From Dryocosmus kuriphilus (Eukaryota; Arthropoda; Insecta; Hymenoptera; Cynipidae), in contig CM076190.1 of the NCBI GenBank assembly GCA_038277395.1, positions 227,946,082 to 228,010,081 on the forward strand: a stretch of DNA of 64,000 nt, in the 5' to 3' direction. Below the pieces are notes generated by a model. The model had not been told where the DNA came from and did no database searches. It saw only the letters and a program-made list of their open reading frames with translations. The position numbers were made by a program, and so were the translations under genes. Positions within the stretch are counted from its first letter, which is position 1, and every line of letters begins with the position of its first letter. Shown piece after piece: positions 23,497 to 35,344 of this stretch.

Positions 23497-24775
23497 ATCT
23501 GCCCGCTGGACGGGCACATCCTCATCGCGTGAAGTTTGAGTGCGCCTGTGGCGTGCGTCTGTTGGCACTCGCGCTTCGCGCTCGATACGTCATTTACGGC
23601 ACTCGCGCTTCGCGCTCGATAGGTTATTCACCTCATGCTATGCGCTCGGTGTTTATGGATCGCATATACCTTTAAATTATAAATTACAAAAGAAGTTATT
23701 TTACTTAATGCTCTATCGCCCTTAAGGAATACATTCTCATCATGACACTCGCGCTTCGCGCTCGATAATTACATTTTTTTAAAACACATTCTAGATTGGT
23801 AAAGCTTTTTGTGATTTTCCAAATTTTCACAATACAGGATTTCGATTCTTAAAAGTAAAACGATGAATCTTATAAATAAATTTTGTAGCTCTTTGCAAGG
23901 TGAGCAATTCTGCTTGGTAATTTTTTCTCATATCCTGCACAGTTTTGCTGAAAAGTGGTTTTCTTTATATTTCATAACATATTTTACGAATACCTCAAAA
24001 ACTACGCGTCTGCTCAAAGAAATGGCAGAGAGTAAATTTATAGATCTTTTTGAGGTGAACAACTTTGTTTCTTATTATTTTTCCGTATCTTGCGTAGTTT
24101 GGGAGGAAATTTGAAATTTTTTATTTTTAATAACGGTTTATCGATTTAAAAAAAACCATGTATTTTATAAAAGAATGGTTGGAACAAAATTTGTAGATAT
24201 TTTCAAATTGAACAACTTTCCTCTTCATAATTTTTTTGTATCTTGAATATTTTGGCGGGAAACCAGAATTTTTTAATTTTAATAGCATTTTCTTGATTAA
24301 AACAAAAACCGTTCATTTTATCAAAAAATAGTTAAACCAAAATTTGTAGATTTTTTTAGGATAAACAATTTTACTTTCTTACATTTTTTTGTATCTCTTA
24401 TAGTTTAGCCGAAAAATGTTTTTTTTTTTGTGAAAAACCGTTTTTGATGGCTGAAACCATAACAGTTACGCAAAAACCGCTGGCTAAAGAACTCGTCCCT
24501 TCTTTTTACCCCATAAAGAAGTGTACCAAAGCGCACTCCAATCCGATTAGTCCTTCGAATGTTATCGTAGGAACAGACTCCAACGACTGCCACGACAACG
24601 ACGAAGACGACGACAACGACGACAACAGCCAGACAGACACCGTCGTAAAAACCGTTTTTTCGGATTCAGGAGGTCTTAAAACGTGGAGATTTCATAAAAG
24701 CCGCGAAAGTCAAATTTTAAATAAATCTAATACCTTCTCTGATGAGAATATTAAAAATAAGAAATACAAAAAAAA
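23497..24775 (+). mobile_element. GC-hairpin plus foldback module A
   Basis: It starts with AAAATCTGCCCGC, then several CTCGCGCTTCGCGCTCGAT hairpin words (23570-23765). About 900 bp of foldback subrepeats follow, then an ACGACGACAACGACGAC tract near 24600-24626 and the end CTAATACCTTCTCTGATGAG (24730-24749). The same order occurs in module C (35733 on) and, inverted, in module B. Confidence 0.5.
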
Positions 24776-24829
24776 ATGAAAATTGTCGAAAATACAAATT
24801 AATGAATTATAAACTATACGTGCACTTCT

Positions 24830-25496
24830 TTAAGGGGCAAAAAGAAAGGACCAGTTCGTTAACCAGCGGTTTTTGTCCAACGGTTATGGTTTTATCCATA
24901 AAAAACGGTTTTCACAAGAAAATCCATTTTTCGGCTAAACTATGAGATATACAAAAAAAATGTAATCGAGTAAAATTGTTCACCTTAATAAAATGTACAA
25001 ATTTTGTCGCAACCATTTTTAGATAAAATGAACGGTTGTTGTTTTAATCAAGAAAACGCTATTAAAATTAAAAAATTCTGGTTTCCCGCCAAACTATTCA
25101 AGATACGAAAAGATGGTAAAAAACAAAGTTGCTTAGCTTAAAAAGGTCTACAAATTTTCTGTTAAAAATTTTTTGATAAAATGCACGGTTTTGGTTTTAA
25201 TCGATAAAACGTTATTAAAAATAAAAAATTTAAAATTTCCCGCCCAACTAATCAAGATAAGGAAAAATAATAATAAACAAAGTTGTTCGCCTCAAAAAGA
25301 TCTACAAATTTGCTATCCAACATTTTTTGAGCAGACGCGCAGTTTTTGAGTTATTTGTGGAATATGTTATGAAATATAAAGAAAACCACTTTTCAGCAAA
25401 ACTATAGGCAAGATATGAGAAAATATTAACAAGCAGAATTGTTCACGTTGGAAAGAGCTACAAAATTTATTTATAAGATTCATCGTTTTACTTTTA
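24830..25496 (-). mobile_element. Foldback mosaic between modules A and B
   Basis: It has inverted foldback subrepeats, including TTCTTTAAGGGGCAAAAAG and GGTTATGGTTTTATCCAT. It breaks off near 25497, where a second inverted end begins abruptly (TTTTTACGACGTTGTCTG), so it records a recombination junction. Confidence 0.5.
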
Positions 25497-26636
25497 AGAA
25501 TATAAATTTTTACGACGTTGTCTGTCTGTCTGTTGTCGTCGTTGTCGTCGTCGTCGTTGTCGTCGCAGTCTTTGGAGCCTGTTCCCGCGATAACCTTCGA
25601 AGGACTAATCGGATTGGAGTGCACTTTGGTACACTTCTTTAAGGGGTAAAAAGAAATAATTAGTTCGTTGACCAACGGTTATGGTTTTATCCATCAAAAA
25701 CGGTTTTCACAAAAACAAAAAATCCATTTTCCGGCTAAACTATGAGAGATACGAAAAAATGTATAAAAGTAGAATTCTTCATCTCAAAAAAATCTACAAA
25801 TTTTATCAAAACCGTTTTTTGACAAAATGAACGGTTTTTGTTTTAATCAAGAAACTGCTATTAAAATTAAAAATCTGTGGTTTCCTGCCAAAATATTCAA
25901 GATACAAAAAAATGGTAAAAAACAAAGTTGTTCAGTTCGAAAAGATTTACAAATTTTGTTTCAAATATTTTTTGATGATATTCACGGTTTTTGTTTTAAT
26001 CTATAAAACGTTATTAAAAATCAAAAATTTCAAATTTCCCGCCAAACTATGCAAGATACGGAAAAATAATAATAAACAAAGTTGTTCGCCTCAAAAAGGT
26101 CTACAAATTTGCTGTGTATCATTTTTTTAGCAGATGCGCAGTTTTTGAGTTATCCGTGAAATATTTTATGAAATATAAAGAAAACCACTTTTCAGCAAAA
26201 CTATGCAAGATATGAGAAAATATTAACAAGCAGAATTGTTCACCTTGGAAAGAGCTACAAAATTTATTTATAAGACTCATCGTTTTGCTTTTAAGAATCG
26301 AAATCCTGTATTGTGAAAATTTGGAAAATCACTAAAAAACTTTACCAATCTACAATGTGTTTTAAAAAAATGTAATTATCGGGCGCGAAGCACGAGGGTC
26401 ATGATGAGAATGTATTTCTTAAGGGCGATAGAGCCTTAAGTAAAATAATTTCTTTTGTATTTTTTAATTTAAAGGTTTATACGATCCATAAACACCGAGA
26501 GCGTAGCGCGAGTTGAATGATCTATCGAGCGCGAAGCGCGCGTGCCAACAGACGCGCGCCCTGGGCGCGCTCATACTTCGCGCCGTGCGCGCGAGGAGAA
26601 TGTGCCCGCCAAGCGGGCAGATTTTTTTTTCACTTA
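25497..26636 (-). mobile_element. GC-hairpin plus foldback module B, left arm around the tRNA-like array
   Basis: It is the reverse complement of 35733-36857 over its whole length. From outside in, it has the GTCGTCGTCGTCGTTGTCG tract (near 25540), foldback subrepeats, the CTTAAGGGCGATAGAGCC block and GAGCGCGAAGCGCGCG hairpins, ending at GCGGGCAGATTTTT. With module C it forms about 1.1-kb inverted arms enclosing the array. Confidence 0.5.
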
Positions 26637-26639
26637 AAT

Positions 26640-27260
26640 TTTTATAAATTGAATGCATATGAAATTACCAATAATAAATATTTAACCATAAAATAAATAA
26701 TATTAATAATTGATAGGACTAATAAAAATGACAGAAAAAAATAAACACTAATTTAAAAAAATAAAAAAAAGGTCGAAAACACAAATTAACGAATTATAAG
26801 CTATCCGAAATTTAAAATAACAAGATTTTTCATTATCAGAAAATAAAAATTCTGAATTATACGAGGAAAAATGTTTAAAATATCCGAAATTAAAATTATT
26901 CATTCATTCATATCTTATTATTTTTTACTTGAAATGATTATAAATTAAATTAATATGAAATTACCAATAATAGATATTTAGTTATAAAACAAATTAGATT
27001 AGTAGTTGATAGGACTAATAAAAAATGCCAAAAAAATAAATACAAATGAACAAGAATGAAAATTGTAGAAAATAAAAATCAACTATTTATAAACTATTCG
27101 AAATTTAAAGTAACACGATTTTTAATTATCGAAGAATAAAAATTCTGAATTATATAAAATAACAAATTAAAAAATATCCGAAATTACAATGATATTAATG
27201 ATATAAAATGATATTAAAATTGATCTAAGGTTACTAGTAATAAATACTTAGTTATATAAT
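26640..27260. repeat. Imperfect AT-rich repeat, left of array
   Basis: Diverged units carry GATAGGACTAATAAAAATG (26713, about 27008) and ATTACCAATAATA (26666, 26958). The same sequence resumes right of the array at 35631 and again at 37080-37400, so the array interrupts an AT-repeat field. Confidence 0.5.
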
Positions 27261-27270
27261 AAATAATGTT
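27261..27270 (+). repeat. 10-bp direct repeat at left edge of array
   Basis: AAATAATGTT here is identical to 35621-35630 at the right edge. Confidence 0.5.
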
Positions 27271-27384
27271 ATTTGAATTCTTATAAGAAGGAAATTGGAA
27301 ACGGACCTTTGCTTCAGACAATTTATAGAGTATTCAGAGGAGTTGAAAAGCAGGAAATCTACTTTATCTAAACTCAATGATAAC
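27271..27384 (-). repeat. Inverted spacer fragment at array edge
   Basis: It is the reverse complement, with one difference, of the array spacer at about 27479-27592. The two copies can fold on a 94-nt loop that contains the half tRNA-like sequence. Confidence 0.5.
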
Positions 27385-27425
27385 TGGAATTGAGAAGGTT
27401 GCCGGTTCAAATCCGGTCCACAGTG
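27383..27425 (+). tRNA. 3' half of the tRNA-like sequence
   Basis: It begins at the end of the 5' anticodon stem (ACTGGAATTGAG) and keeps the T-arm and 3' acceptor strand with the following T6. The 5' half is replaced by the inverted spacer. It has a B box but no A box. Confidence 0.5.
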
Positions 27426-27732
27426 ATTTTTTAGAAAATTTGTATATTTTCGGATTTTATTTAAAAATCGTAAAAAGAGTTATCATTGAGTTTAGATAAA
27501 GTAGATTTCCTGCTTTTCAACTCCTCTGAATACTCTATAAATTGTCTGAAGCAAAGGTCAGTTTCCAATTTCCTTCTTATAAGAATTCAAATATCAATTC
27601 TATTCAGACATTTACCATCAAAAATAAAAAATAACAATGTTCTATACATAAAGTGTACTGACGTAATTCACTCTTCGCTGAATCTTTCCATCATAGATCG
27701 GTAAATACAAGTTCTAAAATTTTCACTGGTGG

Positions 27733-27805
27733 GCTGTGGTGGCTCAATTGGTAGCGCGTCTCACTGGAATTGAGAAGGTTGCCGGTTCAAATCCGGTCCA
27801 CAGTG
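27733..27805 (+). tRNA. tRNA-like gene, anticodon GGA (copy 1, consensus)
   Basis: The cloverleaf has a 7-bp acceptor stem GCTGTGG/CCACAGT (G1-U72 wobble), a D stem GCTC/GCGC with one mismatch (U12-C23), a perfect 5-bp anticodon stem TCTCA/TGAGA, the loop CTGGAAT, a 5-nt variable loop AGGTT and a T-arm GCCGG-TTCAAAT-CCGGT. The A box TGGCTCAATTGG and B box GGTTCAAATCC fit Pol III promoter consensus, and T6 starts two bases after the discriminator G. GTAGCGCGTCT and AGAAGGTTGC recall eukaryotic tRNA-Trp, but the anticodon is GGA (Ser codons) and no long variable arm exists. Charging identity is therefore unknown. Functional status is inferred only. Confidence 0.5.
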
Positions 27806-28113
27806 ATTTTTTAGAAAATTTGTATATTTTCGGATTTTATTGAAAAATCGTAAAAAGAGTTATCATTGAGTTTAGATAAAGTAGATTTCCTGCTTTTCAA
27901 CTCCTCTGAATACTCTATAAATTGTCTGAAGCAAAGGTCAGTTTCCAATTTCCTTCTTATAAGAATTCAAATATCAATTCTATTCAGACATTTACCATAA
28001 AAAATAAAAAATAACAATGTTCCATACATAAAGTGTACTGACGTAATACACTCTTCGCTGAATCTTTCCATCATAGATCGGGTAAATACAAGTTCTAAAA
28101 TTTTCACTGGTGG

Positions 28114-28186
28114 GCTGTGGTGGCTCAATTGGTAGCGCGTCTCACTGGAATTGAGAAGGTTGCCGGTTCAAATCCGGTCCACAGTG
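28114..28186 (+). tRNA. tRNA-like gene GGA (copy 2)
   Basis: Consensus sequence throughout, 381 bp after copy 1; T6 follows. Confidence 0.5.
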
Positions 28187-28494
28187 ATTTTTTAGAAAAT
28201 TTGTATATTTTCGGATTTTATTTAAAAATCGTAAAAAGAGTTATCATTGAGTTTAGATAAAGTAGATTTCCTGCTTTTCAACTCCTCTGAATACTCTATA
28301 AATTGTCTGAAGCAAAGCTCAGTTTCCAATTTCCTTCTTATAAGAATTCAAATATCAATTCTATTCAGACATTTACCATAAAAAATAAAAAATAACAATG
28401 TTCCATACATAAAGTGTACTGACGTAATACACTCTTCGCTGAATCCTTCCATCATAGATCGGGTAAATAAAAGTTCTAAAATTTTCACTGGTGG

Positions 28495-28567
28495 GCTGTG
28501 GTGGCTCAATTGGTAGCGCGTCTCACTGGAATTGAGAAGGTTGCCGGTTCAAATCCGGTCCCCAGTG
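28495..28567 (+). tRNA. tRNA-like gene GGA (copy 3, acceptor variant)
   Basis: The 3' acceptor strand reads CCCCAGT: A68 is C, which unpairs U5. The rest is consensus. Confidence 0.5.
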
Positions 28568-28874
28568 ATTTTTTAGAAAATTTGTATATTTTCGGATTTT
28601 ATTTAAAAATCGTAAAAAGAGTTATCATTGAGTTTAGATAAAGTAGATTTCCTGCTTTCAACTCCTCTGAATACTCTATAAATTGTCTGAAGCAAAGCTC
28701 AGTTTCCACTTTCCTTCTTATAAGAATTCAAATATCAATTCTATTCAGACATTTACCATCAAAAATAAAAAATAACAATGTTCTATACATAAAGTGTACT
28801 GACGTAATACACTCTTCGCTGAATCCTTCCATCATAGATCGGGTAAATAAAAGTTCTAAAATTTTCACTGGTGG

Positions 28875-28947
28875 GCTGTGGTGGCTCAATTGGTAGCGCG
28901 TCTCACTGGAATTGAGAAGGTTGCCGGTTCAAATCCGGTCCACAGAG
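28875..28947 (+). tRNA. tRNA-like gene GGA (copy 4, acceptor variant)
   Basis: The end reads CCACAGAGG: position 72 is A, so the G1-U72 wobble becomes a mismatch. T6 is kept. Confidence 0.5.
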
Positions 28948-29255
28948 GTTTTTTAGAAAATTTGTATATTTTCGGATTTTATTTAAAAATCGTAAAAAGA
29001 GTTATCATTGAGTTTAGATAAAGTAGATTTCCTGCTTTTCAACTCCTCTGAATACTCTATAAATTGTCTGAAGCAAAGGTCAGTTTCCAATTTCCTTCTT
29101 ATAAGAATTCAAATATCAATTCTATTCAGACATTTACCATCAAAAATAAAAAATAACAATGTTCTATACATAAAGTGTACTGACGTAATACACTCTTCGC
29201 TGAATCTTTCCATCATAGATCGGGTAAATACAAGTTCTAAAATTTTCACTGGTGG

Positions 29256-29328
29256 GCTGTGGTGGCTCAATTGGTAGCGCGTCTCACTGGAATTGAGAAG
29301 GTTGCCGGTTCAAATCCGGTCCACAGTG
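29256..29328 (+). tRNA. tRNA-like gene GGA (copy 5)
   Basis: Consensus; 381 bp after the preceding copy. Confidence 0.5.
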
Positions 29329-29636
29329 ATTTTTTAGAAAATTTGTATATTTTCGGATTTTATTGAAAAATCGTAAAAAGAGTTATCATTGAGTTTAGAT
29401 AAAGTAGATTTCCTGCTTTTCAACCCCTCTGAATACCCTGTAAATTGTCGGAAGCAAAGGTCAGTTTCCAATTTCCTTCTTATAAGAATTCAAATATCAA
29501 TTCTATTCAGACGTTTACCATCAAAAATAAAAAATAAAAATGTTCTATACATAAAGTGTACTGACGTAATACACTCTTCGCTGAATCTTTCCATCATAGA
29601 TCGGGTAAATAAAAGTTCTAAAATTTTCACTGGTGG

Positions 29637-29709
29637 GCTGCGGTGGCTCAATTGGTAGCGCGTCTCACTGGAATTGAGAAGGTTGCCGGTTCAAATCCGG
29701 TCCACAGTG
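29637..29709 (+). tRNA. tRNA-like gene GGA (copy 6, acceptor variant)
   Basis: The 5' acceptor strand is GCTGCGG: C5 faces A68, one mismatch. The same change occurs at 32302. Confidence 0.5.
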
Positions 29710-30016
29710 ATTTTTTAGAAAATTTGTATATTTTCGGATTTTATTGAAAAATCGTAAAAAGAGTTATAATTGAGTTTAGATAAAGTAGATTTCCTGCTTT
29801 TCAACTCCTCTGAATACTCTGTAAATTGTCTGAAGCAAAGGTCAGTTTCCAATTTCCTTCTTATAAGAATTCAAATATCAATTCTATTCAGACATTTACC
29901 ATCAAAAATAAAAAATAACAATGTTCCATACATAAAGTGTACTGACGTAATACACTCTTCGCTGAATCTTTCCATCATAGATCGGTAAATACAAGTTCTA
30001 AAATTTTCACTGGTGG

Positions 30017-30089
30017 GCTGTGGTGGCTCAATTGGTAGCGCGTCTCACTGGAATTGAGAAGGTTGCCGGTTCAAATCCGGTCCACAGTG
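30017..30089 (+). tRNA. tRNA-like gene GGA (copy 7)
   Basis: Consensus; 380 bp spacing. Confidence 0.5.
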
Positions 30090-30397
30090 ATTTTTTAGAA
30101 AATTTGTATATTTTCGGATTTTATTTAAAAATCGTAAAAAGAGTTATCATTGAGTTTAGATAAAGTAGATTTCCTGCTTTTCAACTCCTCTGAATACTCT
30201 ATAAATTGTCTGAAGCAAAGGTCAGTTTCCAATTTCCTTCTTATAAGAATTCAAATATCAATTCTATTCAGACATTTACCATAAAAAATAAAAAATAACA
30301 ATGTTCCATACATAAAGTGTACTGACGTAATACACTCTTCGCTGAATCTTTCCATCATAGATCGGGTAAATACAAGTTCTAAAATTTTCACTGGTGG

Positions 30398-30470
30398 GCT
30401 GTGGTGGCTCAATTGGTAGCGCGTCTCACTGGAATTGAGAAGGTTGCCGGTTCAAATCCGGTCCACAGTG
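30398..30470 (+). tRNA. tRNA-like gene GGA (copy 8)
   Basis: Consensus; pairs with copy 2 as a block duplicate 2284 bp away. Confidence 0.5.
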
Positions 30471-30778
30471 ATTTTTTAGAAAATTTGTATATTTTCGGAT
30501 TTTATTTAAAAATCGTAAAAAGAGTTATCATTGAGTTTAGATAAAGTAGATTTCCTGCTTTTCAACTCCTCTGAATACTCTATAAATTGTCTGAAGCAAA
30601 GCTCAGTTTCCAGTTTCCTTCTTATAAGAATTCAAATATCAATTCTATTCAGACATTTACCATAAAAAATAAAAAATAACAATGTTCCATACATAAAGTG
30701 TACTGACGTAATACACTCTTCGCTGAATCCTTCCATCATAGATCGGGTAAATAAAAGTTCTAAAATTTTCACTGGTGG

Positions 30779-30851
30779 GCTGTGGTGGCTCAATTGGTAG
30801 CGCGTCTCACTGGAATTGAGAAGGTTGCCGGTTCAAATCCGGTCCCCAGTG
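30779..30851 (+). tRNA. tRNA-like gene GGA (copy 9, acceptor variant)
   Basis: CCCCAGT 3' strand as in copy 3, exactly six units downstream of it. Confidence 0.5.
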
Positions 30852-31158
30852 ATTTTTTAGAAAATTTGTATATTTTCGGATTTTATTTAAAAATCGTAAA
30901 AAGAGTTATCATTGAGTTTAGATAAAGTAGATTTCCTGCTTTTCAACTCCTCTGAATACTCTATAAATTGTCTGAAGCAAAGCTCAGTTTCCACTTTCCT
31001 TCTTATAAGAATTCAAATATCAATTCTATTCAGACATTTACCATCAAAAATAAAAAATAACAATGTTCTATACATAAAGTGTACTGACGTAATACACTCT
31101 TCGCTGAATCCTTCCATCATAGATCGGGTAAATAAAAGTTCTAAAATTTTCACTGTGG

Positions 31159-31231
31159 GCTGTGGTGGCTCAATTGGTAGCGCGTCTCACTGGAATTGAG
31201 AAGGTTGCCGGTTCAAATCCGGTCCACAGAG
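31159..31231 (+). tRNA. tRNA-like gene GGA (copy 10, acceptor variant)
   Basis: CCACAGAGG end as in copy 4. The 5' flank has also lost two bases (CACTGTGGGC instead of CACTGGTGGGC-type). Confidence 0.5.
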
Positions 31232-31539
31232 GTTTTTTAGAAAATTTGTATATTTTCGGATTTTATTTAAAAATCGTAAAAAGAGTTATCATTGAGTTTA
31301 GATAAAGTAGATTTCCTGCTTTTCAACTCCTCTGAATACTCTATAAATTGTCTGAAGCAAAGGTCAGTTTCCAATTTCCTTCTTATAAGAATTCAAATAT
31401 CAATTCTATTCAGACATTTACCATCAAAAATAAAAAATAACAATGTTCCATACATAAAGTGTACTGACGTAATACACTCTTCGCTGAATCTTTCCATCAT
31501 AGATCGGGTAAATACAAGTTCTAAAATTTTCACTGGTGG

Positions 31540-31612
31540 GCTGTGGTGGCTCAATTGGTAGCGCGTCTCACTGGAATTGAGAAGGTTGCCGGTTCAAATC
31601 CGGTCCCCAGTG
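31540..31612 (+). tRNA. tRNA-like gene GGA (copy 11, acceptor variant)
   Basis: CCCCAGT 3' strand; C68 faces U5. Confidence 0.5.
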
Positions 31613-31920
31613 ATTTTTTAGAAAATTTGTATATTTTCGGATTTTATTTAAAAATCGTAAAAAGAGTTATCATTGAGTTTAGATAAAGTAGATTTCCTGC
31701 TTTTCAACTCCTCTGAATACTCTATAAATTGTCTGAAGCAAAGCTCAGTTTCCACTTTCCTTCTTATAAGAATTCAAATATCAATTCTATTCAGACATTT
31801 ACCATCAAAAATAAAAAATAACAATGTTCTATACATAAAGTGTACTGACGTAATACACTCTTCGCTGAATCTTTCCATCATAGATCGGGTAAATACAAGT
31901 TCTAAAATTTTCACTGGTGG

Positions 31921-31993
31921 GCTGTGGTGGCTCAATTGGTAGCGCGTCTCACTGGAATTGAGAAGGTTGCCGGTTCAAATCCGGTCCACAGTG
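31921..31993 (+). tRNA. tRNA-like gene GGA (copy 12)
   Basis: Consensus. Confidence 0.5.
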
Positions 31994-32301
31994 ATTTTTT
32001 AGAAAATTTGTATATTTTCGGATTTTATTGAAAAATCGTAAAAAGAGTTATCATTGAGTTTAGATAAAGTAGATTTCCTGCTTTTCAACTCCTCTGAATA
32101 CCCTGTAAATTGTCGGAAGCAAAGGTCAGTTTCCAATTTCCTTCTTATAAGAATTCAAATATCAATTCTATTCAGACGTTTACCATCAAAAATAAAAAAT
32201 AAAAATGTTCTATACATAAAGTGTACTGACGTAATACACTCTTCGCTGAATCTTTCCATCATAGATCGGGTAAATAAAAGTTCTAAAATTTTCACTGGTG
32301 G

Positions 32302-32374
32302 GCTGCGGTGGCTCAATTGGTAGCGCGTCTCACTGGAATTGAGAAGGTTGCCGGTTCAAATCCGGTCCACAGTG
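32302..32374 (+). tRNA. tRNA-like gene GGA (copy 13, acceptor variant)
   Basis: GCTGCGG 5' strand, same as copy 6 seven units upstream; the neighbouring spacer variants are shared too. Confidence 0.5.
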
Positions 32375-32681
32375 ATTTTTTAGAAAATTTGTATATTTTC
32401 GGATTTTATTGAAAAATCGTAAAAAGAGTTATAATTGAGTTTAGATAAAGTAGATTTCCTGCTTTTCAACTCCTCTGAATACTCTGTAAATTGTCTGAAG
32501 CAAAGGTCAGTTTCCAATTTCCTTCTTATAAGAATTCAAATATCAATTCTATTCAGACATTTACCATCAAAAATAAAAAATAACAATGTTCCATACATAA
32601 AGTGTACTGACGTAATACACTCTTCGCTGAATCTTTCCATCATAGATCGGTAAATACAAGTTCTAAAATTTTCACTGGTGG

Positions 32682-32754
32682 GCTGTGGTGGCTCAATTGG
32701 TAGCGCGTCTCACTGGAATTGAGAAGGTTGCCGGTTCAAATCCGGTCCACAGTG
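32682..32754 (+). tRNA. tRNA-like gene GGA (copy 14)
   Basis: Consensus. Confidence 0.5.
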
Positions 32755-33061
32755 ATTTTTTAGAAAATTTGTATATTTTCGGATTTTATTTAAAAATCGT
32801 AAAAAGAGTTATCATTGAGTTTAGATAAAGTAGATTTCCTGCTTTTCAACTCCTCTGAATACTCTATAAATTGTCTGAAGCAAAGGTCAGTTTCCAATTT
32901 CCTTCTTATAAGAATTCAAATATCAATTCTATTCAGACGTTTACCATCAAAAATAAAAAATAACAATGTTCTATACATAAAGTGTACTGACGTAATACAC
33001 TCTTCGCTGAATCTTTCCATCATAGATCGGTAAATACAAGTTCTAAAATTTTCACTGGTGG

Positions 33062-33134
33062 GCTGTGGTGGCTCAATTGGTAGCGCGTCTCACTGGAATT
33101 GAGAAGGTTGCCGGTTCAAATCCGGTCCACAGTG
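33062..33134 (+). tRNA. tRNA-like gene GGA (copy 15)
   Basis: Consensus; 380 bp spacing. Confidence 0.5.
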
Positions 33135-33441
33135 ATTTTTTAGAAAATTTGTATATTTTCGGATTTTATTTAAAAATCGTAAAAAGAGTTATCATTGAGT
33201 TTAGATAAAGTAGATTTCCTGCTTTTCAACTCCTCTGAATACTCTATAAATTGTCTGAAGCAAAGGTCAGTTTCCAATTTCCTTCTTATAAGAATTCAAA
33301 TATCAATTCTATTCAGACGTTTACCATCAAAAATAAAAAATAACAATGTTCCATACATAAAGTGTACTGACGTAATACACTCTTCGCTGAATCTTTCCAT
33401 CATAGATCGGTAAATACAACTTCTAAAATTTTCACTGGTGG

Positions 33442-33514
33442 GCTGTGGTGGCTCAATTGGTAGCGCGTCTCACTGGAATTGAGAAGGTTGCCGGTTCAAA
33501 TCCGGTCCATAGTG
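33442..33514 (+). tRNA. tRNA-like gene GGA (copy 16, wobble variant)
   Basis: The 3' strand is CCATAGT: U69 pairs G4 by wobble, so the stem is retained. Confidence 0.5.
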
Positions 33515-33822
33515 ATTTTTTAGAAAATTTGTATATTTTCGGATTTTATTGAAAAATCGTAAAAAGAGTTATCATTGAGTTTAGATAAAGTAGATTTCCT
33601 GCTTTTCAACTCCTCTGAATACTCTATAAATTGTCTGAAGCAAAGGTCAGTTTCCAATTTCCTTCTTATAAGAATTCAAATATCAATTCTATTCAGACAT
33701 TTACCATCAAAAATAAAAAATAACAATGTTCCATACATAAAGTGTACTGACGTAATACACTCTTCGCTGAATCTTTCCATCATAGATCGGGTAAATACAA
33801 GTTCTAAAATTTTCACTGGTGG

Positions 33823-33895
33823 GCTGTGGTGGCTCAATTGGTAGCGCGTCTCACTGGAGTTGAGAAGGTTGCCGGTTCAAATCCGGTCCACAGTG
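33823..33895 (+). tRNA. tRNA-like gene GGA (copy 17, loop variant)
   Basis: The anticodon loop is CTGGAGT: A37 became G; stems are unaffected. Confidence 0.5.
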
Positions 33896-34203
33896 ATTTT
33901 TTAGAAAATTTGTATATTTTCGGATTTTATTGAAAAATCGTAAAAAGAGTTATCATTGAGTTTAGATAAAGTAGATTTCCTGCTTTTCAACTCCTCTGAA
34001 TACTCTATAAATTGTCTGAAGCAAAGGTCAGTTTCCAATTTCCTTCTTATAAGAATTCAAATATCAATTCTATTCAGACATTTACCATCAAAAATAAAAA
34101 ATAACAATGTTCCATACATAAAGTGTACTGACGTAATACACTCTTCGCTGAATCCTTCCATCATAGATCGGGTAAATAAAAGTTCTAAAATTTTCACTGG
34201 TGG

Positions 34204-34276
34204 GCTGTGGTGGCTCAATTGATAGCGCGTCTCACGGGAATTGAGAAGGTTGCCGGTTCAAATCCGGTCCACAGTG
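34204..34276 (+). tRNA. tRNA-like gene GGA (copy 18, degenerate)
   Basis: It has lost invariant G19 (ATTGATAGC) and U33 (loop CGGGAAT). It is the copy least likely to work as a tRNA. Confidence 0.5.
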
Positions 34277-34584
34277 ATTTTTTAGAAAATTTGTATATTT
34301 TCGGATTTTATTTAAAAATCGTAAAAAGAGTTATCATTGAGTTTAGATAAAGTAGATTTCCTGCTTTTCAACTCCTCTGAATACTCTATAAATTGTCTGA
34401 AGCAAAGGTCAGTTTCCAATTTCCTTCTTATAAGAATTCAAATATCAATTCTATTCAGACGTTTACCATCAAAAATAAAAAATAACAATGTTCCATACAT
34501 AAAGTGTACTGACGTAATACACTCTTCGCTGAATCTTTCCATCATAGATCGGGTAAATACAACTTCTAAAATTTTCACTGGTGG

Positions 34585-34657
34585 GCTGTGGTGGCTCAAT
34601 TGGTAGCGCGTCTCACTGGAATTGAGAAGGTTGCCGGTTCAAATCCGGTCCACAGTG
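34585..34657 (+). tRNA. tRNA-like gene GGA (copy 19)
   Basis: Consensus. Confidence 0.5.
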
Positions 34658-34964
34658 ATTTTTTAGAAAATTTGTATATTTTCGGATTTTATTGAAAAAT
34701 CGTAAAAAGAGTTATCATTGAGTTTAGATAAAGTAGATTTCCTGCTTTTCAACTCCTCTGAATACTCTATAAATTGTCTGAAGCAAAGGTCAGTTTCCAA
34801 TTTCCTTCTTATAAGAATTCAAATATCAATTCTATTCAGACATTTACCATCAAAAATAAAAAATAACAATGTTCCATACATAAAGTGTACTGACGTAATA
34901 CACTCTTCGCTGAATCTTTCCATCATAGATCGGTAAATACAACTTCTAAAATTTTCACTGGTGG

Positions 34965-35037
34965 GCTGTGGTGGCTCAATTGGTAGCGCGTCTCACTGGA
35001 ATTGAGAAGGTTGCCGGTTCAAATCCGGTCCACAGTG
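34965..35037 (+). tRNA. tRNA-like gene GGA (copy 20)
   Basis: Consensus; 380 bp spacing. Confidence 0.5.
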
Positions 35038-35344
35038 ATTTTTTAGAAAATTTGTATATTTTCGGATTTTATTGAAAAATCGTAAAAAGAGTTATCATTG
35101 AGTTTAGATAAAGTAGATTTCCTGCTTTTCAACTCCTCTGAATACTCTATAAATTGTCTGAAGCAAAGGTCAGTTTCCAATTTCCTTCTTATAAGAATTC
35201 AAATATCAATTCTATTCAGACATTTACCATCAAAAATAAAAAATAACAATGTTCCATACATAAAGTGTACTGACGTAATACACTCTTCGCTGAATCTTTC
35301 CATCATAGATCGGTAAATACAAGTTCTAAAATTTTCACTGGTGG

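Noticed and set aside
27486..35316. Repeated 72-95 codon ORFs in each array unit (starting SLDKVDFLLFNS)
   Set aside because: They begin at TTG, lack ATG, recur only because the unit is repeated, and some run into the tRNA-like sequence.
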